A DNA stretch of 64,000 nt from Bolinopsis microptera (Eukaryota > Ctenophora > Tentaculata > Lobata > Bolinopsidae): NCBI RefSeq assembly GCF_026151205.1, contig NC_087074.1, forward strand, positions 19,078,740 to 19,142,739. The letters are read 5' to 3'. The notes beneath the pieces are model-generated. The model made no database searches, was not told the DNA's origin, and saw only the letters and a program-made list of their open reading frames with translations. Made by a program: the position numbers and the translations under genes. Every line of letters starts with the position of its first letter. The stretch's first letter is position 1. Positions 1 through 11,720 of the stretch are shown in pieces.

Positions 1-2642
1 ACAGGTAAAGGCCTTGCTCTAGGATTGTGTAACTACTTTGAAAGTCGAGGGATAAGCACGGACAAAACATTGTGTATAGGTGGAGACAACACTAGTGTTA
101 ATTCTGGCTATCTGGTAAGTAAATAACTTATTTTTCATTTCAGATAAGGAACTTTTCATCTTTTAGCTGAGCATTGGATACTATTAGACAACCATTTCGT
201 TCGTTAAAACATATTAAAATAAACAATTTTCAGGGAGGTGCTTTTCGAGAGTTTGAGGTTCTGCTACATCGAACACTCCAAAGAGCCCTGTGCCTCTTAC
301 ACCAAGTGGAACTCCCCTTGAGAAAATTGTACTTTCACTATGGAGGAAGTACCAAGGGTGTGTTATTTATTTTAAATTTGAAGATATATTATAGTATTTT
401 AAAATAACAGTTCAGAATTTCCACAGTATTAAACATTCCTTATTACTATAACGTTTGCAGGGATTTCCTCGATAACTACGCCAATAAATTTCACTTTACA
501 ATTAATATTATCATCGTTAATTCTTACACTTACACTCAAAATAACGTGTATATCATTATTATATATCATTACAGCACCTGGTGACTTTGACGGACCTATG
601 GGGCCCTTCATTATGTCCAACGAACTTTGGCTGAAACCAGTTAGAGTATTTAAAAAGATTGGCAAAGGTTTTCCTCGACTGCCCCAAGAGGTGATATATA
701 ATTTAAAATTGATATGGTTAATAATGGATAATCTTATTGTTAGATAGTAACTACGTTTATAATTTGCTGGGAAGATAACTTACTGAACCGTTTTGCAGTT
801 CCATGTTTATCAATCATTGCGATAATGTTCGACAAAATCATAGAGCTCTTACCTAGCAACGTTAAAATTAATAACAATCTGTTTTTTTTCAGACGCTGAG
901 TAAGATGTCAAATGATGCAAAACTTATGTATAAGTACTGCATCACTGTCGAGACTGGTTTACACGACGACTTCGTGTATAACGCGATAGGAAACTGCTCC
1001 ACTGCTCGGTGGATTACGTTTGGGGCCAGAATCCTCCGATTTTACATTTCGGGGGATCTTACCTACAACTCCCATATTTCGGAGTGTTTAGAGAGGATGG
1101 TCAACTTTATTGTAAATGTCTATTACAAGGTAAAAATCAGATTACAGTGCTGGCACTTGTGAATTGATTGCTAATGTTTATTCAAATTTAAATGCTCTTA
1201 CAATATTGATGAAAATCAGAGAATGTTCAGCCTATGTTTCCCTTAAGTACCAAAGTTACTCAGAATTTCTATTAAATCGGACTAAATCTCAATAGGTGTT
1301 TGCCAACATCAAGATGAAGAGCAGCTTAATAGACGCCCCAGCCCACCTATTTGACCAAATACGGTTCACAAGAGAACACTGCGAACCAGCAGAGCGTAAG
1401 GTCATATTCGAGTCAATACAACAGAACGGCTATATGGCTCATCCCGAGAGTGTGATACTCGCCATGCTAGGTAAGAATAACAACAACAAAAAATGAATAC
1501 GGAAAGTGGGTAATATAGCTAGGCACACTTAAAATAACAATATGATACTATTACTATCAGAGCAGTGAATATTCAGCTGGTAGTGGTATTCTGTGCTTAC
1601 GTCCGAATTCTTGCGGTTATAAATTATAAATGTGCAGGTGCTCTTAGAATCACTTGACTTTAACACAATATCCAACCAACAATATTTTACATCTATTGTA
1701 AAAAACTTTATATACATATTTATTATCCAGGCGATCACAACAGAGACCATCGAGAGAAAGGAATAGGGATCGTAAAGAATATTCGTCGTTCAGAGGAGTG
1801 GGACAAGCACGTTGAAAGAGAGTCTGGCGTTCGGCGACCTAGACGAATCCGACATTTCAAGTGCCCGAAGATAGTTTTCAAATGTACGACATATTTTGAG
1901 ATGGTCAGAATGAAAGTTGAGGTGAGTTTATAGAGCATGTATAACTATAGTGATATTGTAATTATGCAATGGTTTCATTTCCAAACCATTTGACGATACT
2001 TTACCATGTTAAGTGACCATGTTAAGTGATAGGCAGACTTAGTAAGTCTGCCGATATTATGCTTTTGCATCAAAATATGACAAACGAAAAGAAAGACTGT
2101 GCGTTCATTCTACTGAACTAGCAGAATGCAGAATTTGTTAACTAATTTGCTGAGTCTACCTAGTCTGTCAAATATACCACGAACTCTGTCCCTGTTTCAG
2201 TTATATTATTATTACACTTGTATTACGATTTACCGATCAAATAACTAATTTGCCCTTCATTCAGAAAGAGAACGGTCCGGTTCCAATGAAGATATTCTTC
2301 CAGACGTACGACAATGAGTGGGAGCGAGTAACGTGCCCTCCCCTCCTCTCCGTAATGTCAAGTGCTGAACTGGAAAAGATACGGGAAGCCCCTCTGGTTT
2401 GTAGGATTCCTTGCCATAGTCAATCTGTGGAGCACACTGTCGCACTTGTGTCCCACGCTGTTCAACGACGACGGACTGAAGACACTCAATTGATGAGTGT
2501 CCTCCAGATAGGAGCTGCACGGAAAGAGTTTTCGGGTAGAGTAACGCACAAGCGGTACAGAACTGATACAGACTCGACTCCAAAGTCGAAGAAAGTTAAA
2601 GATACGCCCTTTAACAGGGAATTATTTAAGGATTTCGATTAA
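1..2642 (+). CDS. 3' part of a multicopy invertebrate family gene of unknown function (7 exons, 5' end outside window)
   Basis: Seven exons join in consistent phase: 1-114, 234-357, 575-690, 893-1129, 1296-1470, 1731-1921, 2265-2642 (TAA). All introns are GT-AG. The spliced protein has the signature of a family I recognise from many arthropod and cnidarian genomes: a GGDNTSVNSG motif, LLHQVELPLRKL, GPMGPF, a CSTARW...ARILRFYI block, GYMAHPESVILAML, and near the C-terminus RIPCHSQSVEHTV. In that family the N-terminal portion usually carries a DGRKD motif, which here would lie left of the window. Its biochemical role is unknown to me. Its copy number and the broken relative at 6.5-6.9 kb suggest a link to mobile DNA, but that is inference. 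The C-terminal 40 residues are basic (KSKKVKD). The frame is intact throughout, so this copy may be expressed. Confidence 0.75.
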
Positions 2643-2685
2643 TAGACTTAAGATTAGTGTAATCTATAAACTGAAAGTAGATGTT

Positions 2686-2691
2686 AATAAA
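2686..2691 (+). promoter_or_regulatory. Candidate poly(A) signal AATAAA
   Basis: AATAAA lies 44 bases after the stop codon of the preceding gene. A second AATAAA sits near 2770. Confidence 0.5.
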
Positions 2692-3985
<1,294 letters not shown>

Positions 3986-4668
3986 TTAAACGAATAACGT
4001 AAGCTCACTTATTAATGATGCTGTAACTGAATTGTCCTTAGATTTCGTGGCAATTCTGCACGCTTCAACAATCTTCGGTTTCTGTCCAATGTTTTGAAAA
4101 ATCTCGCTAACTGTGTCAATAAGTTCTCTATATATCTCGCTCCCTTGTGACGGACCAAATACAATGACGTTGCGACTGCGGTCCTCTTCCTCAACAACAC
4201 GTTTTACTACGCTTTTGAGCGTTTCCAAGCTTATGACTTGCTCAGCTTTGGCTGTGAATTCTTCGCCATTGAACTGTATGTTTGTGTTTTACTTTTAGGT
4301 GAGTCAACAACAGTATATGTCTTAACGGCGTTCTTCAACATTTCAAGTTGTCCAGTTTTACAGTCCGCAAGCTCTGCCTGAGTTTATCGGATAGCTTTAT
4401 TCGGACGTTATTTTACCCGTACCGCAACCGGAAATAATGTGAACGGGCGTAGCCATAATTTTGAGAGGACATTAAAATAAACGTGACCGCTCAATGCTCT
4501 ATTTACTAACAATTTAAAACGTCCGCCAAAATTCGAACGGATATTAAAATAAACGGACATTAAAATGAACGCTAGTGCTTAACTTGTAGCATCTGGCATT
4601 TGCAACTATTAACTTATGTCCGTAAAAATAAAGTCCAATAAGGACAAATTAGCGTTATTGATCATGCA
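3986..4668 (-). pseudogene. LINE ORF1-like fragment, copy A
   Basis: On the minus strand, 4228 to 3986 encodes METLKSVVKRVVEEEDRSRN followed by VIVFG and an EIYRELIDTVSEIF segment. This resembles the ORF1-type proteins of invertebrate non-LTR retrotransposons: a short coiled region, then NVIVFGL and an RRM-like stretch. The rest of the protein is missing where the (CAGA)n array begins. The segment 4380-4640, 5' of the frame, carries short repeats of the type CATTAAAATAAACG and probably represents the 5' UTR. The unit is repeated almost exactly at 4910-5616. Confidence 0.5.
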
Positions 4669-4800
4669 ATTTGAGCGCCGCCTGGTAAATATATAAACCG
4701 ACACAATTAGTATACAGTACAACTACAACAACTGAAAGTCTAAATTGAAGTCGAACATTATTTGTAAAATCGCATGTAGCATGATGCCTGCAGGCCTGCT

Positions 4801-4834
4801 CCTGCTGTACACTGTACAGTACAGTGTACGCAGG
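4801..4834. repeat. Near-perfect palindrome
   Basis: GTACACTGTAC and GTACAGTGTAC face each other around a single A (4807-4829). The palindrome continues into CCTGC/GCAGG with a one-base bulge. It lies between the two LINE-like copies. Confidence 0.7.
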
Positions 4835-4909
4835 CGAGTACAGAATTAGTGAATTAGCGCACGCGGCACAAGGCGGATTTTATTTATTGGAATCAAATAT
4901 TTTGCAATA

Positions 4910-5616
4910 ACTTAAACGAATAACGTAATTGCTCATTTATTAATGATGCTGTAACTAAATTGTCCTTAGATTTTCTGGCAATTTTGCACGCTTCAACAAT
5001 CTTCGGTTTCTGTCCAATGTTTTGGAAAATCACGCTAACTGTGTCAATAAGTTTTCTATATATCTCGCTCCCTTGTAACAGACCAAATACAATGACGTTG
5101 CGCGCGACTAGACTGCGGTCCTCTTCCTCGACAACACGTTTTACTACGCTTTTGAGCGTTTCTGAGCTTATGACTTGCTCAGTTTGCTGTGAATTCTTCG
5201 CCATTGGACTGTATGTTTGTGTTTTAGGTGAGTTAACAACAGATGTCTTAACGGCGTTCTTCAACGTTTCAAGTTGTTTAGTTTTACGCAGTCCGAAAGC
5301 TCTGCCTGAACTTATCGGATAGCTTTATTCGGACGTTATTTTACCCGTACTGCAACCGGAAATAATGTGAACGGGAATAATTTTGAGCGGACATTAAAAT
5401 AAACGCGACCGCTCAATGGTCTATTTAATTACAATTTAAAACGTCCGCCAATATTCGAACGGATATTAAAATTAAAATGAACGGACATTAAAATGAACGC
5501 TAGGGATTAACTTGTAGTTGTAGCATTTGGCATTTGCAGCAACTATTAACTTATGTCCGTAAAAATAAAGTCCAATAAGGACAAATTAGCGTTGCCGTTA
5601 TTAATTATTGATCATA
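4910..5616 (-). pseudogene. LINE ORF1-like fragment, copy B (direct repeat of copy A)
   Basis: This copy is about 90% identical to 3986-4668 and in the same orientation. The frame 5264 to 4893 (minus) is longer here: a KTSVVNSPKTQTYSP leader, then the same VVKRVVEEEDRS...NVIVFGLLQGS block, ending in QLRYSFKLLQNI. The two copies lie 241 bp apart and differ by small indels. No reverse transcriptase follows on the minus strand, so only the 5' end of the element survives. Confidence 0.5.
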
Positions 5617-6520
5617 TTAGTTGTACAACTACAATTAATATTTTGGTATTCCCCTGCATGTGTCATGGTTCCAACAGGAAAATATTTCAATCTGCAATCC
5701 GAGTAGAATGTAAATATACTGCGATCTCTGATATATAGTTATACTGAAACATAGCCTGAGCTGCAACCGTTCACCACTACAATTAGTGCATACCTCAATA
5801 CACATTACGGCCGGATCAGGATAATGCGATCCTGAGGGCTATAATTATTAAAAGGTGTTCTCACGAGATCTCCGACACATGAATTCTATCGATTCACCAT
5901 TGAGTATGAATCAGCAATTAAACTACTGAGCTTACATATGCAGAATGATGGATGAGCACATATAATTGCCTGCTTCATAGTTTGTTCACCCAATCTATTC
6001 ACCCAATGTTATTGTTAGTATCAAAGCTGTGTTAGGACCATTTTCAAAAATATTTCGCCATCTATACTGTCACAATGTAAGTTTTACAATGGTACAACCT
6101 CCATAAAAATCTAAAAAAATCGGATAAAACCAACCACACTAGTGTACCGAATCTACCATGGTAAAAACATCTTCACACCGTAAAATGGGCAAAAGCTACA
6201 ATAACGGTTCCTCCGACATTGTTTACAGCGGGCAATATCCTTTATTTCATTCAATTCTTCTGAAGTGTTCATGACCAAATTACGGTCTTTAGGATCGTCC
6301 ATTAATAATTTAAGGAGGCTTTTGCCGGGACAACCTATACACCCTTTTAATTTTGACAGGGCAGCTCAGAAGTAGATGGTTCTAAAACAAAACATAAATA
6401 AATCTAATCCCTTTAAAATAAATATGCTACCTTCTAGCTTACTCATAGAACACAACTCGGAATGAGCTTTTATACTTCATATTCAAATCAAGCGGTAAGT
6501 AAATATTGATAATATAACTA
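5617..6520. other. No recognisable gene
   Basis: AT-rich sequence with scattered stops in all frames. Nothing could be assigned. Confidence 0.4.
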
Positions 6521-6524
6521 ACTC

Positions 6525-6890
6525 TACTGCATTATAATCCACCTTGCGTGGCTGAGAGGACCAATTCGTTCTCTCGACAGTTCAGGACTCAGAACCCCTT
6601 AAATTTTTTAATGGCAGGTCTATCCTGTGAAGGCACCAAATAAATCTTTGCAATTCCCATCCAAAATTCTTCTCTAAGAGGGCTATAATCCCATTCTGAC
6701 GTCCGGTGTTGACGTTAGTGGCGTAACAGCCACAAGATCTTAGTGGCGAGTTGTCTAATGTCGATCCTAAGCTCATCACAATGCTGCATCTTTTCTCCCG
6801 TCAAGGTAGAGCGGCTCCACTTTCAGATTCCGAAGGTCTTCTAACTCATTCTCTTTAGATCGCTGCACTATCTTTGGATTTCTTCAGTCT
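6525..6890 (-). pseudogene. Broken, partly intronless relative of the 1-2642 family
   Basis: Reading the minus strand from about 6890, one frame gives PKIVQRSKENELEDLRNLKV followed by EPLYLDGRKDAAL, then stops. A second frame (6779 to 6582) gives ATNVNTGRQNGIIALLEKNF followed by the LQRFIWCLHRIDLPLKNL block, and a third gives GPLSHARWI. These match, in order, the DGRKD, N-T/S-G, ELPLR and ARW blocks of the family. The block containing NTG and the LLEK region is contiguous here, whereas in the gene at 1-2642 an intron (115-233) interrupts it. The middle of the protein is deleted and stops are present. Confidence 0.65.
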
Positions 6891-7192
6891 CCTGAAATAT
6901 ATTATGTCACAATAGATCATTAGATGATACGTAAAGATACTGTACAGGCAATCCATGATTGTTGATTTGTTTGCATACCCAAAAATATTTCTTTTACATT
7001 AATAGCTTATAAAAACCCCAACATTAGGATGTATTTGAAAAGTAACTTAAAACGACATGCAGAGCGACCAATAACGCCTGAATCAATGCTTGGTAGCACA
7101 AACCGGAGGTTAAAAATGAATATTTGACCACATGGTGACATGGTTGTTGCATGGGTCACTTGCAAGTTCATATATCACATACTTGGTTTTAC

Positions 7193-9234
7193 ATTTCGGA
7201 AAGCAGCGTGGGTTTCAGAGTTCCGACTCCACTTGAGGATATGCTCCTGATAGCGTAATCCAGTTTCTTTATATTTGGGATAACCTCCGAAACAGAAACC
7301 ATGTCCCCCTCCGCCGCTTTTGTGGTGATGTAGAATGGCTTCAGTACCGCAATAGCTTTGGTCAGAAGATCCCAATCGTGAGGAGTCATCTGCAAAATTC
7401 AGTTGATCAATACTTAGCCTGTACATTGAGAAGTGAGCTAGGAATTAGGAGGTCCAGCGGACAAGAATTTGTTCCAGTTACATTCCAGGGACATTGATTC
7501 TCTAAACTTGATGTTAACTAGTGCTACTCAGAAAATGAGAGATGAGTCAAAAGAGCTGCATGTAAACTGACCTGTTGAGATGCAGACAACGATAACTCTG
7601 CATTTTGAGCGGTGATTGTTATTGCATATTTTTTATTCTGAAAGGCCTGGAAGATCATGTAATAACTGTTCCATCTCGTGTCCACTGCAACTGGTCTGAT
7701 GAGAGTTGCCTCTACTGCTTGATTTTCATTCAGTAGACGTTTACCTGCATGTGCGGGATAGTTTAACATATGATAGTTAAGAAATGATAAACGCAAGTCG
7801 TAACAATGATAGTTTTGCCAAGATTATGTCACTCAACGAACATGTACCTACGGCAACATTTTAATCAAACGTTATTAATGTGTACATTTCAGTAAGAAAA
7901 TATTTTGAATCAGCCGTTATTATCAGATTAAGTATGTGACAATGAAATCATCAAACAGAAAACCTAAGGTAAATGTAGTGATTCTCACCTGCAGGGGTTC
8001 TAAACTCCTTGATAAGACTCTTGATCTTTTTGATAAGCCGGTTAACTCCACTTTGAGAAAAACAGAATTCTTTACGATGAGATTCAGTAGATGGAGAAAA
8101 CAGGATCCAGGCGGACAAAGCCTTTTTCATGTTTGAAGCAGTGTCGCTGATAACGCAGTGAAGTTTCTCTTCGGACAGACCCCATGCCTGCAGTACAAAT
8201 GACACATTGTTCTTTAACGAGTCACGTAATAATTTGTAATTAGAAACTATGTGGGCAGCTAACGGTTAATATTTTCTACTATCAAAAAGCTAAGCGCACT
8301 CTGATGAACTCGAAATGAGCATGTATTTCGAATTTTACAATCTATATGGCATTGGCAGTCCTGAGTTCTGAGTTTGAACTTTGATCATGGGGTTAGAAAT
8401 GACACAAATTAGATATATATATGAGCTAAATTATTCAGATTTAACGATAGAACTTACCGGTATGTGCTCGGTTATAGGGAAGGCATCTCAGTACAATAAC
8501 TTTTCTTTCGAAGTTTGTAGTTACGAAGTGTATTATGACCCCCAAATAGGAATCCAGCGCTTTTGACAACCAAACATCACAGCTCAGACTGTAATCAGCT
8601 CCTTTCAGTCAATAAATTTCTTCAGTTTAAACTGTACTCTATCATATAATTCAGGAAACAGTTTTGTGCGCACCACCTTCTCTGAGGGTATGTCAAACTT
8701 CTTGTTCAAACCTGAATGAGCCGGAAGTCAGATGATCTTAATTTATCTGTAAATGATTATCCAACAAATGATTGTCAATCTGCTGCTAATTTACTTAATA
8801 GCAATCAATTTTATCATCACAAAGAACTCAATTGGAATTTTAATCTGGAGTCATCACAGCTCGAGCCTAGAAAAGTTGTTTTTTTATTGAGCTAAGTTAT
8901 TAAAAACGTCCCAAATCAATCTTACCGTCAACAAACTGTTGAAATTGTTCATTCTCAACAGTCGTGTATGGGAGCATCTGATCAATAATCTATTTCAGGA
9001 GCAACTTTTTAGATCTTTTTGACGTTCATCAGTCTAGTAACAGTGGCGCCGCTCCAGACTGCCCCCAGTGTGGGCTGATTAGATGTTGTCAGTTGATACA
9101 TCGATCTCCGCTCAGCTTCGACTTCATCAGACTTTTGTCTCTTGAGTCTTGACCCTCTGTGATTCACGTATTGCAGTTGCTTCCTTGTGTTTAGAAGGGT
9201 GCTTATGTTTCAAATGATCCAATAAAATGGTTAC
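7193..9234 (-). pseudogene. hAT/ZBED-type transposase gene, multi-exon, mostly open but with lesions
   Basis: Minus-strand exons with canonical splice sites and matching phases: 8711-8458, 8246-7989, 7744-7572, 7389-7193. Upstream coding pieces lie at 9234-9000 and 8985-8926. The content is hAT-like in order: a BED-finger remnant ending HLKHKHP; an MLPYTTVENEQFQQFVDG segment; KKFDIPSEKVV; SLSCDVWLSKALDSYLGV (the TTDxWTS region); the WGL...VISDTASNMKKAL catalytic region; VDTRWNSYYM; and the DWDLLTKAIAVLKPF helix. Lesions are a lost base near 8605 (after KKFID), a TAA near 9013 and a shift just before IDQML, and the BED cysteines are not clear. The C-terminal dimerisation segment was not found 3' of 7193. 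The phase-matched introns imply it is, or recently was, spliced; whether it is a domesticated gene or a decaying transposon is open. Confidence 0.7.
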
Positions 9235-9445
9235 CTGGATATCATCCTAGCCTAAGGCATGTGACGTGACAAGCACCTGCAGCAAAGATTAGATTAGATT
9301 AGATTAAGAATAATGACATAAACATCATCACTAGTTTTAAAAAATCTTTCTGATTTCCTCATTATCAGAACTGTGAACATTTCACAGCCTTCGTCATTAA
9401 AAAACAAACAAATTCTATAACTAACATAATTGTCATAATTTATTT

Positions 9446-9611
9446 AGAGAGTTAATACTGAGTGGAAGAGTAGCTACTGAGGGAAATATCGAGTAACACT
9501 GATGAATACAGAGAGTTAATACTGAGTGGGAGAATAACTACTGAGGGAAATGTAGAGTATCACTGATGAAGACAGAGAATTAATACTGAGTGGGAGAGTA
9601 GCTACTGAGGG
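9446..9611. repeat. 64-bp tandem repeat, about 2.6 copies
   Basis: Units begin at 9446, 9510 and 9574 (AGAGAGTTAATACTGAGTGG type). The third is truncated exactly where the 91-bp satellite begins. Confidence 0.85.
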
Positions 9612-10598
9612 AAAATGTGACCTCCAGATCAGTAAAATTAGGGGTGCTGGGAGAGCTGCATAGATTCCACTAGTATTTAATATTAGCCTGTACTGGCTCA
9701 ATAAAATGTGACCTCCAGATCAGTAAAATTAGGGGTGCTGGGAGAGCTGCATAGAGTCCACTAGTATTTAATATTAGCCTGTACTGGCTCAATAAAATGT
9801 GACCTCCAGATCAGTAAAATTGAGGGTGCTGGAAGAGCTGCATAGAGTCCACTAGTATTTAATATTAGCCTGTACTGGCTCAATAAAATGTGACTTCCAG
9901 ATCATTGAAATTAAGGGTGCTGGAAGAACTGCATAGAGTCCACTAGTATTTAATATTAGCCTGTACTGGCTCAATAAAATGTGACCTCCAGATCAGTAAA
10001 ATTAGGGGTGCTGGGAGAGCTGCATAGATTTCACTAGTATTTAATATTAGCCTGTACTGGCTCAATAAAATGTGACCTCCAGATCAGTAAAATTAGGGGT
10101 GCTGGGAGAGCTGCATAGAGTCCACTAGTATTTAATATTAGCCTGTACTGGCTCAATAAAATGTGACCTCCAGATCAGTAAAATTAAGGGTGCTGGAAGA
10201 ATTTGCATAGAGTCCACTAGTATTTAATATTAGCCTGTACTGGCTCAATAAAATGTGACCTCCAGATCAGTAAAATTAAGGGTGCTGGAAGAGTTGCATA
10301 AGAGTCCACTAGTATTTAATATTAGCCTGTACAGGTTCAATAAAATATGACCTCCAGATCAGTAAAATTAGGGGTGCTGGAAGAGCTGCATAGAGTCCAC
10401 TAGTATTTAATATTAGCCTGTACTGGCTCAGTAAAATGTGACCTCCAGATCAGTAAAATTAGGGGTGCTGGAAGAGCTGCATAGAGTCCACTAGTATTTA
10501 ATATTAGCCTGTACTGGCTCAATAAAATGTGACCTCCAGATCAGTAAATTTAGGGGTGCTGGAAGAGCTGCAAAGAGTCCACTAGTATTTAATATTAG
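9612..10598. repeat. 91-bp satellite array, about 11 units
   Basis: Units start with AAAATGTGACCTCCAG at 9612, 9703, 9794, 9885, 9976, 10067, 10158, 10250, 10342, 10433 and 10524. The last is cut at 10598. Most are 91 bp and two are 92 bp. Diagnostic substitutions (GGGAGAG versus GGAAGAG; TAGATT versus TAGAGT) recur with a four-unit period in the first eight units. Open frames on the minus strand are by-products. Confidence 0.95.
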
Positions 10599-11720
10599 CC
10601 CCAAAAAAGCGGTCCTGGTCGAGCCTTGGCTTTAACGAGTTGGAAGCAACCAGAGAGATGGTTAGATGTATAAATTTGGGGATTGAAGTGGTTTGCAATA
10701 ACCAGAGAGATGTTAAACAAATTGAACAACAGGTTGAACAAAAAAGCATGTGTAAAAAGTTATCGAGTGATAAAATAGGACAAAGGAGAAAGCATAGATA
10801 TGATCTTAGGCAGCTAGACGCCAGCTAGCTCATCGCGGTGTCACATGACTTTAATACCACGATATCATTGGTCATCTATATATCCAATGCGAAATATAAA
10901 TATAGCGCGTTTTTCATGAATTAGTAGCGCCGTACAAAAATTAAGCAGTTTGGAACAAAATTACAAGTTTTCAGTTTACAGAAATATTGAAACATTTCAA
11001 TTTTTGTTTGCATGAAGGTTCTAATGACTTAATAAAGTCGTTTAGATAATAAAAATACTACAAAGATACCAAGTAAACTCACAAATATTGCAACTTGGTT
11101 AAAAACAATGCATTTAACTGTTTTGGTGGCGCGCGCGCGCCATCTCAGTCAATTACTCCCATATTTGGTCAAATAGGATAATAGGGACGCAGAATATGCG
11201 TCCCTCTAAAAAGTCCGATTCCCTTCATGGTATGCCCCTTTTTCCGCCTTCGGCGGCGCGCGCTTCGCGCGCGAAAAGTGGCATGCAACGTATGTCAAAT
11301 GTGCCAGGTAAAATAAATCAACAATGTACAAAATAGTTTTAAAAATTTGAGGCACATTTGTAATAATTTTTGCAATTTTTTTCAAAAATTTTTAACGATC
11401 ATAGACTGTGTATTTTTAAACAAATTTGTTTAATATAATTTGTAATTCCACGCCGGCCATTGTAACGTATGTTGACAAATTATGGTATATTTGATTTTGT
11501 AGGTTTACAACCTACCAGGACGCGCGCCGAGTTGGACTCGTCGACGGTATATGGAACAGATATTTTACGAGTATCACCCGTTAAATTTTTTTAGAAAATT
11601 ATCTAAACAATATACACATAATATAATAATTACCCTATATAAAAATTCAATATAAATTCAATAGAACACTAAATAAAAATTGATAAACACCCTTTAAGTA
11701 GTATAAGTAAGCCAGTTTAA
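10599..11720. other. Non-coding stretch with GC-rich hairpins
   Basis: A 62-codon frame at 10640-10828 (+) matches nothing I know. 11128-11280 stands out from the AT-rich surroundings: a GC alternating run, a hairpin around 11186-11208 (AGGGACGCA facing TGCGTCCCT), and two TTCG-loop hairpins near 11245-11272 (CCGCCTTCGGCGG and GCGCGCTTCGCGCGC). These may belong to the 5' flank of the following retroelement or to another mobile element. Confidence 0.45.

Noticed and set aside
9041-9060. CAGTGGCG as hAT terminal inverted repeat
   Set aside because: It lies inside the transposase coding part and has no inverted partner near 7 kb.
9516-9701. 61-codon minus-strand frame
   Set aside because: Spans the junction of two tandem repeats and has no protein-like features.
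9612-10598. Possible CRISPR-like array
   Set aside because: Units are contiguous 91-bp tandem repeats with no unique spacers, in animal DNA.
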